This document shows positions 56,075-64,000 of a stretch of DNA of 64,000 nt, piece after piece (within the stretch, counting starts at the first letter, position 1; the number at the start of each line of letters is the position of its first letter). The notes below the pieces were generated by a model that had not been told where the DNA came from, did not search any database, and saw nothing but the letters and a program-made list of their open reading frames with translations. Source of the stretch: Vibrio cincinnatiensis. GTDB taxonomy: Bacteria; Pseudomonadota; Gammaproteobacteria; Enterobacterales; Vibrionaceae. The DNA lies in assembly GCF_022113815.1 (NCBI RefSeq), contig NZ_SGOM01000007.1:161249-225248 (forward strand), read 5' to 3'. A program made the position numbers and the translations under genes.

Positions 56075-57256
56075 TTATTGATTAGCTAATTTAATTTGTG
56101 TTGGTTTGATATTTTCGCTCGGATAGCAACCTAACACTTTCAAATGTTTGGTGAGTTTGGTTAATTCACCCAGTGCCTGCTGCATCTCTTGTGAATCGAC
56201 ATGAGCTTCTAAGTCGACATAAAACATCTCTTCCCATGGGTTTCCCATAATTGGACGAGATTCTAATTTTGTCATATTGATCCCATAACGTTGTAAAACC
56301 AAGAGGGTGGAAACTAAGGCTCCCGCCTCTTGAGACGTTGACATTATTAAGGTGGTTTTTGCGGGGATCTGGGTGGACACCTCAATGGGTTTACGTGCGA
56401 CTACGATAAAGCGTGTATGATTTTCAGTTTGGTTCGCAATATTGCCTTGAATGCTTTGTAATCCGTAGAGTTTACCGCTAGAGGCATTACCGATGGCTGC
56501 CACATCTTTTCGTTGTAAGTCTTGCACTTTCTTCATGGCATCCGCCGTGCTGATGCAGGTTTCTAATTTTACACCTTTTAACCGACTTAAAAACTCACTA
56601 CATTGCTGATGAGGTTGTGGGTGTGAGTAGAGTACTTTGATCTCTTCTAAGCGGATATCCTGAGTTGCCACTAAACAATGTTCTATCGGTTGAGTGATTT
56701 CCCCTACGATATACAAGGTTGTGTGCTGTAAAAGGTCATAAACTTCATTGATTGAGCCTGAACTGGTGTTTTCAATTGGAAGAACACCGTAGTCTGCGTG
56801 CCCTGATTCAACCGTTTTAGTGACTTCTCTAAATTGGTCACAATTGAGTTCAATTAATTCGGTATTTTTACGGCTGAAATATTCACGGGTTGCTAAGTGG
56901 GAATAAGATCCTTTAGAACCTAAAAAGGCAACACGAGCTAGAGGCTTACGATTTTCTGGATTCGCTAAATTTTGCAAGTAGGCCTGCTGCAGTAAGACGG
57001 AGTCTTCAATGATGGTGTGAAAGAGTTTGGTAATGTATTGAGCGTCTAGCTGATAGTTCTCTTTTCCTGATTGAATAAGCTTTACCAATAGCTGCTGTTC
57101 TCTCAGTGTATCCCGTACTGGTTTTGAGGTTTTAACTTTACTTTTCGCAACTTCAATACTGAGTTGACGCCGTTCAGAGAGTAGCTTTAGCAGTTGGTCA
57201 TCAATCGTGTTTAAACGTAATCGAATCTCTTCCAGTGAAGGGGAATGGTCTGTCAT
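56075..57256 (-). CDS. pheA: chorismate mutase/prephenate dehydratase (P-protein)
   Basis: PheA converts chorismate through prephenate to phenylpyruvate for phenylalanine. The 393-residue product has an AroQ mutase domain (about 1-95), a prephenate dehydratase domain (about 105-285, beginning VAFLGSKGSYSHLA, with the ENTSSGS substrate motif) and a C-terminal ACT regulatory domain with GALVSTLLVLQRYGINM and ESRP, the phenylalanine-binding motifs. It therefore should be feedback-inhibited by Phe. Expression is controlled by the pheL attenuator upstream. AAGGA lies eight bases before ATG. Confidence 0.96.
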   Translation of the reverse strand: MTDHSPSLEEIRLRLNTIDDQLLKLLSERRQLSIEVAKSKVKTSKPVRDTLREQQLLVKLIQSGKENYQLDAQYITKLFHTIIEDSVLLQQAYLQNLANPENRKPLARVAFLGSKGSYSHLATREYFSRKNTELIELNCDQFREVTKTVESGHADYGVLPIENTSSGSINEVYDLLQHTTLYIVGEITQPIEHCLVATQDIRLEEIKVLYSHPQPHQQCSEFLSRLKGVKLETCISTADAMKKVQDLQRKDVAAIGNASSGKLYGLQSIQGNIANQTENHTRFIVVARKPIEVSTQIPAKTTLIMSTSQEAGALVSTLLVLQRYGINMTKLESRPIMGNPWEEMFYVDLEAHVDSQEMQQALGELTKLTKHLKVLGCYPSENIKPTQIKLANQ

Positions 57257-57269
57257 TATAAAATCCTTA

Positions 57270-57295
57270 TAAAAAAAGCCTCCCTAGGGAGGCTT
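57270..57295 (-). terminator. pheA attenuator terminator
   Basis: On the minus strand AAGCCTCCC pairs with GGGAGGCTT (57295-57276), followed by seven T residues, just before pheA. The GGAGGC stretch upstream (57337-57332 region) can pair with GCCTCC of the terminator arm, which would form the antiterminator when ribosomes stall in pheL. Confidence 0.85.
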
Positions 57296-57342
57296 CCTGT
57301 TCGTTTTTGACTTATTTCCGTAAACGAGCACGCCTCCAAGGA

Positions 57343-57390
57343 TTATTGGAGAAAAAAGAAGTCAAAAAGGAACAGTGAGTTATATGCCAT
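57343..57390 (-). CDS. pheL: pheA leader peptide PheL
   Basis: A 15-codon frame starting ATG at 57390 encodes MAYNSLFLFDFFFLQ, five phenylalanines in seven positions. It is followed by the attenuator terminator and pheA. This is the expected design of phenylalanine attenuation: starved ribosomes stall at the Phe codons and free the antiterminator. E. coli PheL is also 15 residues with many Phe. The ribosome site is weak. Confidence 0.88.
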   Translation of the reverse strand: MAYNSLFLFDFFFLQ

Positions 57391-57424
57391 TATTCATTGT
57401 TGTTTGGTTATTTATTCAAGCAAC

Positions 57425-57453
57425 ACAATAAGCAAGCCCGATAGGAGCGTCAA
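57425..57453 (-). promoter_or_regulatory. pheLA promoter
   Basis: On the minus strand TTGACG (57453-57448), a 17-bp spacer and TATTGT (57430-57425) form a promoter. Start would be near 57418, about 28 nt before pheL. It overlaps the end of the raiA terminator. Confidence 0.65.
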
Positions 57454-57455
57454 GC

Positions 57456-57480
57456 AAAAAAATAGCGCCCTAAGGCGCTA
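57456..57480 (-). terminator. raiA intrinsic terminator
   Basis: Read on the minus strand TAGCGCC-TTAG-GGCGCTA (57480-57463) is followed by seven T residues. It separates raiA from pheL. Confidence 0.9.
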
Positions 57481-57498
57481 TCTCGGCAATGGTTCAGA

Positions 57499-57837
57499 TT
57501 ATTCAGTTTCTTCTTCTTCTTCTTCTTCCACTTCGGGTTTATCTGCTCGCCGCGCTTCGGGCTTATGACGCAATTTATTCAATTGGCGTTCAAGTTTTTG
57601 TTCTACCTCATTAATTGCGGCATAAAGGTCATCGTGAATAGCAGAGGCAACAAGTTGGCCTTTTGGAATTGTAACCGTTGCTTCAAATTTTTTCTGTTTG
57701 TTTGGCTGTTCGCTAAAACTTGCTTGGCACCCTGTAATTTCTACTTGCCATTTTTCTAACTTTTTGAATTTGCTCTCAATGTGATTCCGGATCGCAGAGG
57801 TGATTTCAATGTTTTTACCAGTAATATTCATTTGCAT
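57499..57837 (-). CDS. raiA: ribosome-associated inhibitor RaiA (YfiA/HPF family)
   Basis: RaiA binds the 30S A and P sites in stationary phase or cold, blocking translation and stabilising 70S monomers. The 112-residue product begins MQMNITGKNIEIT and has the two-strand/helix HPF fold, with the basic LERQLNKLRHK helix near residue 80 that contacts rRNA and a strongly acidic tail (EEEEEEETE). The short length marks it as the YfiA type. It precedes pheL-pheA, as in E. coli. Confidence 0.94.
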   Translation of the reverse strand: MQMNITGKNIEITSAIRNHIESKFKKLEKWQVEITGCQASFSEQPNKQKKFEATVTIPKGQLVASAIHDDLYAAINEVEQKLERQLNKLRHKPEARRADKPEVEEEEEEETE

Positions 57838-58238
57838 AGTGATTTTTCCTCTGTTGCATCCCTTATGGGTTACCTACAGATTAGCGTTTCAATAACAAAA
57901 GAATGTGATCTACCTCTCTTTTTGGTTGGGTGTATGACTCTTTAAAAATAAACGTGATCTTTAGCAAGGAGTCAGTGTGTGAGGTAAGGAAAAAGCTTGA
58001 GATTTGGATAAAAACGATTAGATTGGGTTATAGGTATTACTAAAAACTTTCTATTTTTTAGGGCCTTGTATCAACTTCAAAAAAATATTGCTCTATTTTT
58101 GTTCATCTTATAAGTGTGAATCGAATCACATGGGTTCTTCTCTTCTTCTTGTCAGAGCTTCATCTTGTTTTTCTCAAAGAAAAAACCAGCAGGGTTTAAC
58201 TACTGGTTTCTAGCTTGTCTATCTCTTTTCGTATCAAT
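57838..58238. promoter_or_regulatory. bamD-raiA intergenic region with perfect CRP site
   Basis: This 401-bp gap holds TGTGA-N6-TCACA at 58115-58130, a perfect CRP core palindrome within AAGTGTGAATCGAATCACAT. In E. coli raiA is reported to be activated by cAMP-CRP. The site lies 285 bp before the raiA start and I could not pair it with a -10 at -41.5 or -61.5, so the target is uncertain. The bamD terminator lies at the right end. The region is AT-rich with no evident ORF. Confidence 0.6.
58178..58209 (-). terminator. bamD intrinsic terminator
   Basis: On the minus strand AAACCAG (58209-58203) pairs with CTGGTTT (58189-58183) across a 13-base loop, followed by a T-rich run. Confidence 0.75.
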
Positions 58239-58970
58239 CTATGGGCGTGGGTTTAGCTGAATGAGTTGCTGGGTTCGTTCAACGGCTTCGTCCAGCCCTA
58301 ATTGTTGATAAGCTTCTAATTGAATAGCCAGAGATTTACGAGCCGCTTCAGTGCCAGGGTAGGTTTTTTGCAACTCTTGAGAACGGTTGATCGCGGCAAT
58401 CCAAGCTTCACGGCGTAAATAGAAGTCAGCGGTGGCTAAGTCGTAATCGGCTAATCGATTTTTTAAAGCATACATGCGTTGCTGGGCATCTTTGGCATAG
58501 GGACTATTCGGGTAACGTTCTAATAAACGTTTAAAAGCGGCAAAGGCCGATTTTGCGGGCTCTGGATCACGATCGCTTCGATCAATATTGAATAATTCGT
58601 GCATAAAATTACGATCTTGAGCCATATGAGTTAGCCCACGCATATAGAGCACCCAATCCATTTTCTCATGGGTTGGATTAAGACGAGTGAAGCGTTCAAT
58701 GGTTGCTAGCCCAAGAGCGAGATCATCATTTTTGTAGTAGGCGTAGATTAAGTCTAGCTGTACTTGTTCTGAATAAGCACCAAAAGGGTAGCGAGAATCC
58801 AGTGCTTCGAGCTTATCTATTGCAGTGAGCCAGTTTCCGCTTTGCAGTGACAGTTGTGCTTCGCTGTACAGTTCTGCTGGTGGTACGTCTGGGACAATCT
58901 CTTCTTTACTCGAACAGCCTGTCAGTAATAAAGATAACGCGAGTAAACCCGATAAAGTTTGGTATTTCAT
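58239..58970 (-). CDS. bamD: outer membrane assembly lipoprotein BamD
   Basis: BamD is an essential part of the BAM complex, which inserts beta-barrel proteins in the outer membrane. The 242-residue product has a signal peptide with lipobox LTGC (lipidated Cys18), followed by TPR repeats that form its scaffold (first block PAELYSEAQLSLQSGNW). ATG at 58970 (MKYQTLSG) is the likely start; a TTG four codons earlier sits too close to AAGGA. It is divergent from rluD, as in E. coli. Confidence 0.95.
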   Translation of the reverse strand: MKYQTLSGLLALSLLLTGCSSKEEIVPDVPPAELYSEAQLSLQSGNWLTAIDKLEALDSRYPFGAYSEQVQLDLIYAYYKNDDLALGLATIERFTRLNPTHEKMDWVLYMRGLTHMAQDRNFMHELFNIDRSDRDPEPAKSAFAAFKRLLERYPNSPYAKDAQQRMYALKNRLADYDLATADFYLRREAWIAAINRSQELQKTYPGTEAARKSLAIQLEAYQQLGLDEAVERTQQLIQLNPRP

Positions 58971-59122
58971 GTCAGGATTCAATTCCTTGCAATAAAGCTT
59001 CTAAACTAGGAGCAGGATGCCCCATAAATCGTTTCGTTACTTTCTTTCCAGTAACAGATACAATAAGACCTATTTTTCCACACTAGTGGCTATTAGTCTC
59101 ACGGTTTTTAAAAAAGTTCGAT

Positions 59123-60097
59123 ATGGCTCAGCAGATTGAATTAACTCAAACAGTAAAAGAAAGCCAGCTTGGTCAGCGTTTAGATCAAGCGGTAGCGGAA
59201 TTGTTCACCGATTTTTCGCGCTCACGGCTTAAAGAATGGCTATTGGACGGAAAGATTACCGTCGATGGTCTTGTTGTCACCAAACCCAGAACGAAAATGA
59301 TGGGTGGAGAAAATATTACGGTTCTGGCCGAGTTAGAAGATGAGCAACGTTGGGAAGCGCAAGATATTCCACTCGATATTGTTTATGAAGATGACGACAT
59401 TATCGTGATCAATAAGCCTAGAGATTTCGTTGTGCACCCCGGTGCCGGAACGCCGGATGGTACGGTCTTAAATGCGTTATTGTATCATTACCCTCCGATT
59501 GCAGAAGTGCCTCGTGCTGGCATTGTGCACCGTTTGGATAAAGATACGACTGGGTTAATGGTCGTAGCGAAAACTGTCCCTGCACAAACTCGATTGGTCC
59601 GTGAACTGCAAAAACGCAATATTACTCGTGAATATGAAGCGATAGCGATTGGCAAAATGACCGCCGGTGGAATGATTGACAAGCCAATTGGCCGCCATGC
59701 CACGAAGCGAACTTTAATGGCCGTTACACCTATGGGAAAACCTGCTGTGACGCATTATCGTGTTGCTGAACATTTTCGTGAGCACACTCGAATCCGGCTT
59801 CGTCTGGAAACGGGTCGCACTCACCAAATTCGTGTCCACATGGCGTATTTGCAACATCCTTTGTTAGGGGATACGGCTTATGGTGGGCGGGCACGCATTC
59901 CAAAAGGTGCATCTGAAGAGCTAACAGAAATGATTCGTCATTTTGATCGACAAGCGCTACATGCGGTGATGCTGAAGTTTGCTCATCCTATTACCGAGGA
60001 AGTGTTAGAATTTCATGCGCCAGTTCCCGATGATATGGTCGTGATGGCTGAAGCATTACGTGAAGATGCTAAGTTGAATTATTCGCAAGAGTATTAA
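59123..60097 (+). CDS. rluD: 23S rRNA pseudouridine synthase RluD
   Basis: RluD makes pseudouridines 1911, 1915 and 1917 in helix 69 of 23S rRNA. The 324-residue product has an N-terminal S4 RNA-binding domain (about 18-80) and a RluA-type catalytic domain with Asp139 in HRLDKDTTGL. Length matches E. coli RluD (326). pgeF follows 4 bp later, so the pair is translationally coupled. Confidence 0.96.
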   Translation: MAQQIELTQTVKESQLGQRLDQAVAELFTDFSRSRLKEWLLDGKITVDGLVVTKPRTKMMGGENITVLAELEDEQRWEAQDIPLDIVYEDDDIIVINKPRDFVVHPGAGTPDGTVLNALLYHYPPIAEVPRAGIVHRLDKDTTGLMVVAKTVPAQTRLVRELQKRNITREYEAIAIGKMTAGGMIDKPIGRHATKRTLMAVTPMGKPAVTHYRVAEHFREHTRIRLRLETGRTHQIRVHMAYLQHPLLGDTAYGGRARIPKGASEELTEMIRHFDRQALHAVMLKFAHPITEEVLEFHAPVPDDMVVMAEALREDAKLNYSQEY

Positions 60098-60101
60098 TCA
60101 C

Positions 60102-60827
60102 ATGGATAAGATTATTCCCAACTGGCCAGCACCAGACAACATTAAAGCCTTTGCTTCTACACGAATCGGTGGGGTTTCGCCTCCGCCGTATCACGGCTTA
60201 AATCTCGGTACGCATGTTGGGGATGATCCAAAATTAGTGTTACGTAACCGCGAATGGTTGCAGATGATGAGCCACATGCCCTCATCACCTATATGGTTAA
60301 ATCAAACGCATTCGACTAACGTTGTGGAAGTTGAACAGCCGACAAAAGTGATATTGGATGCCGATGGTCTTTTCACCGCTTCTCCTCGTGTGGTTTGCTC
60401 GGTGATGACAGCAGATTGTTTACCTGTTCTTATCACCAATACTCAAGGAACACAAGTTGCTGCTGTTCATGCCGGTTGGCGTGGGTTGGCGGGAGGTATT
60501 GTTGAAAATGCGATGCAAAAATTGACCGGTCACCCTCTTGTTTGGTTAGGTCCCGCTATTGGTACGCAAGCCTTTGAGGTTGGTGATGAGGTCAGAGAAG
60601 CGTTTTGTGATCATGATGGTGATGCGGCACTCGCGTTTTTACCGACTTCGCGGCAAGGTAAATGGTTGGCTGATATGGTGAAATTAGCACGTTTACGATT
60701 AGCAAAATTGGGCATTGACCAAGTTTATAGTTGCGACCTTTGTACCTATCAACATCCTCAACAATTTTATTCTTATCGCCGTGACGGCATTACGGGTCGG
60801 CAAGCCAGCTTTATTTGGATTGAATAG
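60102..60827 (+). CDS. pgeF: peptidoglycan editing factor PgeF (YfiH, multicopper polyphenol oxidase fold)
   Basis: PgeF removes misincorporated residues such as serine from peptidoglycan precursors; the fold has also been described as a laccase and purine nucleoside hydrolase. The 241-residue product has the DUF152 signatures: NQTHS (about 67-71), MTADCLPVLI with Cys near 108, and HAGWRGL with His near 125, the three metal-site residues. It follows rluD with 4 bp and precedes clpB by about 98 bp, matching E. coli. Confidence 0.92.
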   Translation: MDKIIPNWPAPDNIKAFASTRIGGVSPPPYHGLNLGTHVGDDPKLVLRNREWLQMMSHMPSSPIWLNQTHSTNVVEVEQPTKVILDADGLFTASPRVVCSVMTADCLPVLITNTQGTQVAAVHAGWRGLAGGIVENAMQKLTGHPLVWLGPAIGTQAFEVGDEVREAFCDHDGDAALAFLPTSRQGKWLADMVKLARLRLAKLGIDQVYSCDLCTYQHPQQFYSYRRDGITGRQASFIWIE

Positions 60828-60850
60828 TCTTATAAAGTTTATGGTATTGG

Positions 60851-60879
60851 CTTGAAATTTCCCCCTTGCGTAACCATCT
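60851..60879 (+). promoter_or_regulatory. clpB heat-shock (sigma32) promoter
   Basis: CTTGAAA (60851-60857) and ACCATCT (60873-60879), 15 bp apart, match the sigma32 consensus CTTGAAA-N11-16-CCCATNT at 13 of 14 positions scored loosely, with one base off in the -10. Start near 60887 would give a leader of about 40 nt. Confidence 0.6.
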
Positions 60880-60925
60880 TTCTATACGTCATTAGTTTAT
60901 CTCCGACGAGATTAAGAAGGTGGTT

Positions 60926-63499
60926 ATGCGTCTCGATAGATTTACCAGCAAATTTCAAATAGCGATTTCCGATGCTCAGTCGCTCGCACTTGGGCGCGAT
61001 CATCAGTATATCGAGCCTGTACATTTGATGGTGGCATTACTCGATCAAAATGGCAGCCCGATTCGCCCATTATTAACCATGCTCAGTGTGGATGTTGCCC
61101 AGCTACGCTCTAAATTGGGCGAAATGCTTGATCGCTTACCTAAAGTGAGTGGGATTGGTGGTGATGTTCAGCTTTCTAATTCACTCGGTTCACTTTTTAA
61201 CCTCTGTGATAAAGTGGCGCAAAAGCGTCAAGATGCTTATATCTCCTCGGAAATATTTTTACTTGCCGCATTGGAAGATCGTGGCCCTCTTGGTCAATTA
61301 TTAAAAGAGATCGGATTGAGTGAAAAGAAAGTCTCAGAAGCGATTGAAACCATTCGTGGTGGTCAAAAAGTGAATGATCCTAATGCAGAAGAGCTTCGCC
61401 AAGCTCTGGAAAAGTTCACTATTGATCTCACCGAGCGAGCAGAACAAGGCAAACTTGACCCTGTGATTGGGCGTGATGATGAAATTCGTCGCACCATCCA
61501 AGTATTGCAGCGCCGCACTAAAAATAACCCGGTTATTATCGGGGAGCCTGGTGTGGGTAAAACGGCGATCGTGGAAGGGCTTGCTCAACGTATCATTAAT
61601 AATGAAGTGCCTGAAGGGCTTCGTGGCCGTCGAGTGCTTTCGTTGGATATGGGAGCTCTGGTTGCGGGGGCCAAATATCGCGGTGAATTTGAAGAGCGGT
61701 TGAAGTCAGTCTTAAATGAACTTGCCAAAGAAGAAGGTAATGTCATTCTTTTCATTGATGAACTGCATACTATGGTTGGTGCCGGTAAAGGTGAAGGTTC
61801 AATGGATGCGGGTAATATGTTGAAACCTGCTTTGGCGCGCGGTGAGTTGCACTGTGTTGGAGCCACCACTCTGGATGAATATCGCCAATATATTGAGAAA
61901 GATCCAGCACTAGAACGTCGTTTCCAAAAAGTGTTAGTCGATGAGCCAACAGTCGAAGATACCGTTGCTATTTTGCGTGGCCTCAAAGAGCGTTATGAAT
62001 TACACCATCATGTTGAGATTACCGATCCGGCCATCGTTGCTGCGGCAACATTATCGCACCGCTATGTTTCGGATCGTCAACTGCCCGATAAAGCGATCGA
62101 TTTGATTGATGAGGCGGCATCAAGTATCCGTATGCAAATGGACTCTAAACCAGAGGCCTTGGATAAACTGGAACGAAAAATTATCCAGCTTAAGATCGAG
62201 CAACAAGCATTAATCAATGAGCATGATGATGCCAGTGAAAAACGGCTCAGTATCCTTAATGATGAACTGAAGGAGAAAGAGCGAGAATATGCGGAATTAG
62301 AAGAGATTTGGAATACCGAAAAAGCCGCCCTTTCGGGAACTCAACATATCAAAGCGGAGCTGGAACAAGCTCGTTTAGATTTAGAAGTTGCTAGACGAGC
62401 GGGGGATTTAAGCCGCATGTCCGAGCTGCAGTACGGCCGGATTCCTGAGTTAGAAAAACAACTCGACTTAGCTGCTCAAGCGGAAATGCAAGAGATGACC
62501 TTGCTGCGTAATAAAGTCACTGATGAAGAAATAGCGGAAGTCCTTTCTAAGCAAACCGGTATTCCTGTTTCTAAAATGTTGGAAGCGGAGAAAGAGAAAT
62601 TATTACGTATGGAAGAGGTTCTTCACCAACGAGTTATTGGACAGGCTGAAGCCGTTGAAGTGGTTGCGAATGCCATTCGCCGTAGTCGTGCGGGGCTTTC
62701 GGATCCCAATCGCCCAATTGGATCGTTCTTATTCTTAGGCCCAACGGGGGTTGGGAAAACTGAACTGTGTAAAACATTAGCTAACTTCATGTTTGATAGT
62801 GAAGATGCCATGGTGCGGATTGATATGTCTGAGTTTATGGAGAAACACTCTGTAGCTCGACTAGTTGGTGCACCTCCGGGCTATGTAGGGTATGAAGAAG
62901 GGGGATATTTAACCGAGGCTGTGCGTCGGAAACCCTATTCTGTTCTTTTACTGGATGAGGTCGAGAAAGCACACCCTGATGTGTTTAATATTCTATTACA
63001 GGTATTAGATGATGGGCGTTTGACCGATGGACAGGGAAGAACGGTCGATTTTCGCAATACTGTTGTGATTATGACCTCAAACCTAGGCTCATCAAGAATT
63101 CAAGAACACTTTGCTTCTCTGGATTATCAAGGAATGAAAGAACAAGTGATGGATGTGGTGAGTAAGCATTTTCGTCCTGAGTTTTTAAACCGTATCGATG
63201 AAAGTGTCGTATTCCATCCGCTAGGTAAAGAGCATATTAAATCAATTGCTCTTATTCAGATTGAACGGCTACGTCAACGCTTAGCAGACAAAGATTATGA
63301 GTTGAAGGTTAATGACGAGGCGCTAAACTTAATTGCACAAGTGGGATTTGACCCTGTATATGGAGCAAGACCGCTGAAAAGAGCAATACAGCAAACGGTT
63401 GAAAACCCATTAGCTAAATCAATTTTGGCTGGGCAATTTGTACCAGGGATGCCAATCTACTTAGAAGTGAAAGGTGGCAACATTACCGCTCATCAGTAA
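60926..63499 (+). CDS. clpB: ClpB disaggregase chaperone
   Basis: ClpB is a hexameric AAA+ chaperone that extracts proteins from aggregates with DnaK. The 857-residue product equals E. coli ClpB in length. It has an N-terminal Clp repeat domain (about 1-145), a first AAA+ domain (Walker A GEPGVGKT near 206), a coiled-coil middle domain (about 400-525) and a second AAA+ domain (Walker A GPTGVGKT near 605). The ATG at 60926 follows AAGAAGG; a GTG two codons earlier overlaps it. A sigma32-like promoter precedes it. The rRNA operon downstream mirrors E. coli clpB-rrnG. Confidence 0.96.
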   Translation: MRLDRFTSKFQIAISDAQSLALGRDHQYIEPVHLMVALLDQNGSPIRPLLTMLSVDVAQLRSKLGEMLDRLPKVSGIGGDVQLSNSLGSLFNLCDKVAQKRQDAYISSEIFLLAALEDRGPLGQLLKEIGLSEKKVSEAIETIRGGQKVNDPNAEELRQALEKFTIDLTERAEQGKLDPVIGRDDEIRRTIQVLQRRTKNNPVIIGEPGVGKTAIVEGLAQRIINNEVPEGLRGRRVLSLDMGALVAGAKYRGEFEERLKSVLNELAKEEGNVILFIDELHTMVGAGKGEGSMDAGNMLKPALARGELHCVGATTLDEYRQYIEKDPALERRFQKVLVDEPTVEDTVAILRGLKERYELHHHVEITDPAIVAAATLSHRYVSDRQLPDKAIDLIDEAASSIRMQMDSKPEALDKLERKIIQLKIEQQALINEHDDASEKRLSILNDELKEKEREYAELEEIWNTEKAALSGTQHIKAELEQARLDLEVARRAGDLSRMSELQYGRIPELEKQLDLAAQAEMQEMTLLRNKVTDEEIAEVLSKQTGIPVSKMLEAEKEKLLRMEEVLHQRVIGQAEAVEVVANAIRRSRAGLSDPNRPIGSFLFLGPTGVGKTELCKTLANFMFDSEDAMVRIDMSEFMEKHSVARLVGAPPGYVGYEEGGYLTEAVRRKPYSVLLLDEVEKAHPDVFNILLQVLDDGRLTDGQGRTVDFRNTVVIMTSNLGSSRIQEHFASLDYQGMKEQVMDVVSKHFRPEFLNRIDESVVFHPLGKEHIKSIALIQIERLRQRLADKDYELKVNDEALNLIAQVGFDPVYGARPLKRAIQQTVENPLAKSILAGQFVPGMPIYLEVKGGNITAHQ

Positions 63500-63507
63500 T
63501 TAGGTAA

Positions 63508-63545
63508 AAAAAGAGACTTGGTCTGAGGAGATTAAGTCTCTTTTT
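63508..63545 (+). terminator. clpB intrinsic terminator
   Basis: AAAAAGAGACTT (63508-63519) pairs perfectly with AAGTCTCTTTTT (63534-63545), shielding the rRNA promoters from clpB transcription. Confidence 0.85.
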
Positions 63546-63601
63546 CTATCCCAACCTTATAAATTTGACGCTTTCGTCGTTTTTTTTGAGCGTTTGAGCC
63601 T

Positions 63602-63657
63602 GAATTTATAAAAATTATCATTTTATCTATTGCCAACTTTCATTAACTCCCTATAAT
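63602..63657 (+). promoter_or_regulatory. rRNA operon promoter P1 with UP-like element
   Basis: TTGCCA (63630-63635), a 16-bp spacer and a perfect TATAAT (63652-63657) with a GC-rich discriminator (GCGCCC) form a typical strong rrn P1. A run of A/T (63602-63626) upstream fits an UP element. Fis sites probably lie further upstream but I could not assign them. Confidence 0.8.
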
Positions 63658-63745
63658 GCGCCCTCACTGACACGGCAGATGCCACAAGGCTTCAAGCAGT
63701 GTTAGGCGAGGAAAAGCTTCTAAAAAAAGAAAATTGAAAAAGTGT

Positions 63746-63773
63746 TTGACACGCTCAGTTATCTCGCTAGAAT
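63746..63773 (+). promoter_or_regulatory. rRNA operon promoter P2
   Basis: A consensus TTGACA (63746-63751), 16-bp spacer and TAGAAT (63768-63773) lie about 116 bp after P1, the usual tandem rrn arrangement. Confidence 0.8.
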
Positions 63774-63781
63774 GCACCTCC

Positions 63782-63824
63782 GCTTCGAAGCTCTCATGAG
63801 CCAGCGAAGCACCGCTCTTTAACA
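63782..63824 (+). promoter_or_regulatory. rrn antitermination boxB-boxA
   Basis: A stem GCTTCG/CGAAGC (63782-63787 and 63805-63810) encloses a second hairpin GCTC-TCAT-GAGC (boxB-like). It is followed by GCTCTTTAACA (63814-63824), an exact boxA, the NusB-S10 binding element needed for rRNA antitermination. Confidence 0.85.
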
Positions 63825-64000
63825 ATTTAAACCAATCAATCTGTGTGGGCACTCGTTGATGATAATCAAAAAGATTTATCGATGAACTGAGTGACCAATC
63901 AGAATCAAGTTTACTTGATTTTGGCACAGTCAATTCATTATCGTTCTGTTGGAACGATAATAGCTTTAATTTACTAAGGTAAGTTGAAGTCAGTATTCAT
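63825..64000 (+). other. pre-16S rRNA leader (operon continues beyond window)
   Basis: After boxA the leader shows CAATCTGTGTGGGCAC as in enteric rrn leaders, a hairpin AATCAAG/CTTGATT (63903-63920) and a 10-bp perfect hairpin ATTATCGTTC/GAACGATAAT (63937-63961). The 16S gene itself is not in the window; it should begin within about 100 bp. These stems are likely part of RNase III processing or leader folding. Confidence 0.75.

Noticed and set aside
63664..63933. 89-codon open frame on the minus strand near the right end
   Set aside because: It lies entirely across the rRNA P1-P2 promoters, boxA and leader, has no ribosome site of note and no recognisable protein features.
1..64000. Mobile elements, prophage genes, integrons, CRISPR arrays, tRNA genes
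   Set aside because: I looked for transposase frames, terminal repeats, regularly spaced repeats and cloverleaf-like sequences and found none; all large frames are housekeeping or known Vibrio regulators.

Overview
The window is a continuous stretch of core chromosome from a Vibrio, probably chromosome I of a species near the V. cholerae group. The evidence is gene content and order: rpsO-pnp-nlpI, ubiUV, a RocS-type PAS-GGDEF-EAL protein, prfC, srmB, prfB-lysS-vpsR, mutH/rppH-ptsP-lgt-thyA, nptA/nhaR-hlyU-rpsT, murJ-ribF-ileS-lspA-fkpB-ispH, a short CstA/BtsU transporter with btsSR, aroF-tyrA, a PilZ protein, ettA, slt-trpR, pheA-raiA, bamD/rluD-pgeF-clpB, and finally the promoters of an rRNA operon. 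From memory this follows the VC0646-VC0711 order of V. cholerae; the species itself cannot be named from the sequence alone. I see no insertion sequence, prophage, integron, CRISPR array or broken gene.

Layout. 1-8.0 kb: ribosomal S15 and RNA decay (pnp, nlpI), anaerobic ubiquinone synthesis (ubiV, ubiU) and the c-di-GMP enzyme RocS. 8.2-13.3 kb: ubiT, acetyltransferases (yhbS, rimI), holD, RF3 and the DEAD-box helicase SrmB. 13.4-20.2 kb: trmN6, brnQ, RF2 with its programmed frameshift, lysS and the biofilm regulator VpsR. 20.3-28 kb: tas and mutH on the minus strand, a 614-bp gap holding a DnaA-box cluster, then rppH-ptsP-TSUP-lgt-thyA. 28-31.6 kb: nptA, nhaR, hlyU, rpsT. 32-39.5 kb: envelope and translation genes. 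39.5-48.2 kb: the pyruvate uptake and sensing set (btsU, btsR, btsS) around a small lipoprotein, an NhaP antiporter and two peptidoglycan-recycling genes (anmK, nagZ). 48.4-57.4 kb: aromatic amino acid control (aroF with TyrR boxes, tyrA, trpR, pheL-pheA attenuator) with plzA, ettA, slt and yjjX. 57.5-64 kb: raiA, bamD, rluD, pgeF, heat-shock clpB and an rrn leader that runs off the end just before 16S rRNA.

How the genes work together. Three c-di-GMP players (RocS, VpsR, PlzA) are spread through the window. UbiT, UbiU and UbiV make quinone without oxygen, and both their promoters carry FNR-like sites at class II spacing. BtsS-BtsR sense pyruvate, and three 20-bp-phased repeats matching the E. 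coli BtsR motif lie upstream of btsU. Aromatic biosynthesis shows three control modes: TyrR repression, possible TrpR autoregulation and Phe-codon attenuation.

No wholly new multi-gene system is visible. The most worthwhile unexplained signals are non-coding: the DnaA-box/GATC cluster between mutH and rppH, the triple BtsR-like array, and a perfect CRP palindrome in the bamD-raiA gap. Promoter and operator calls are by-eye motif matches and have not been tested.
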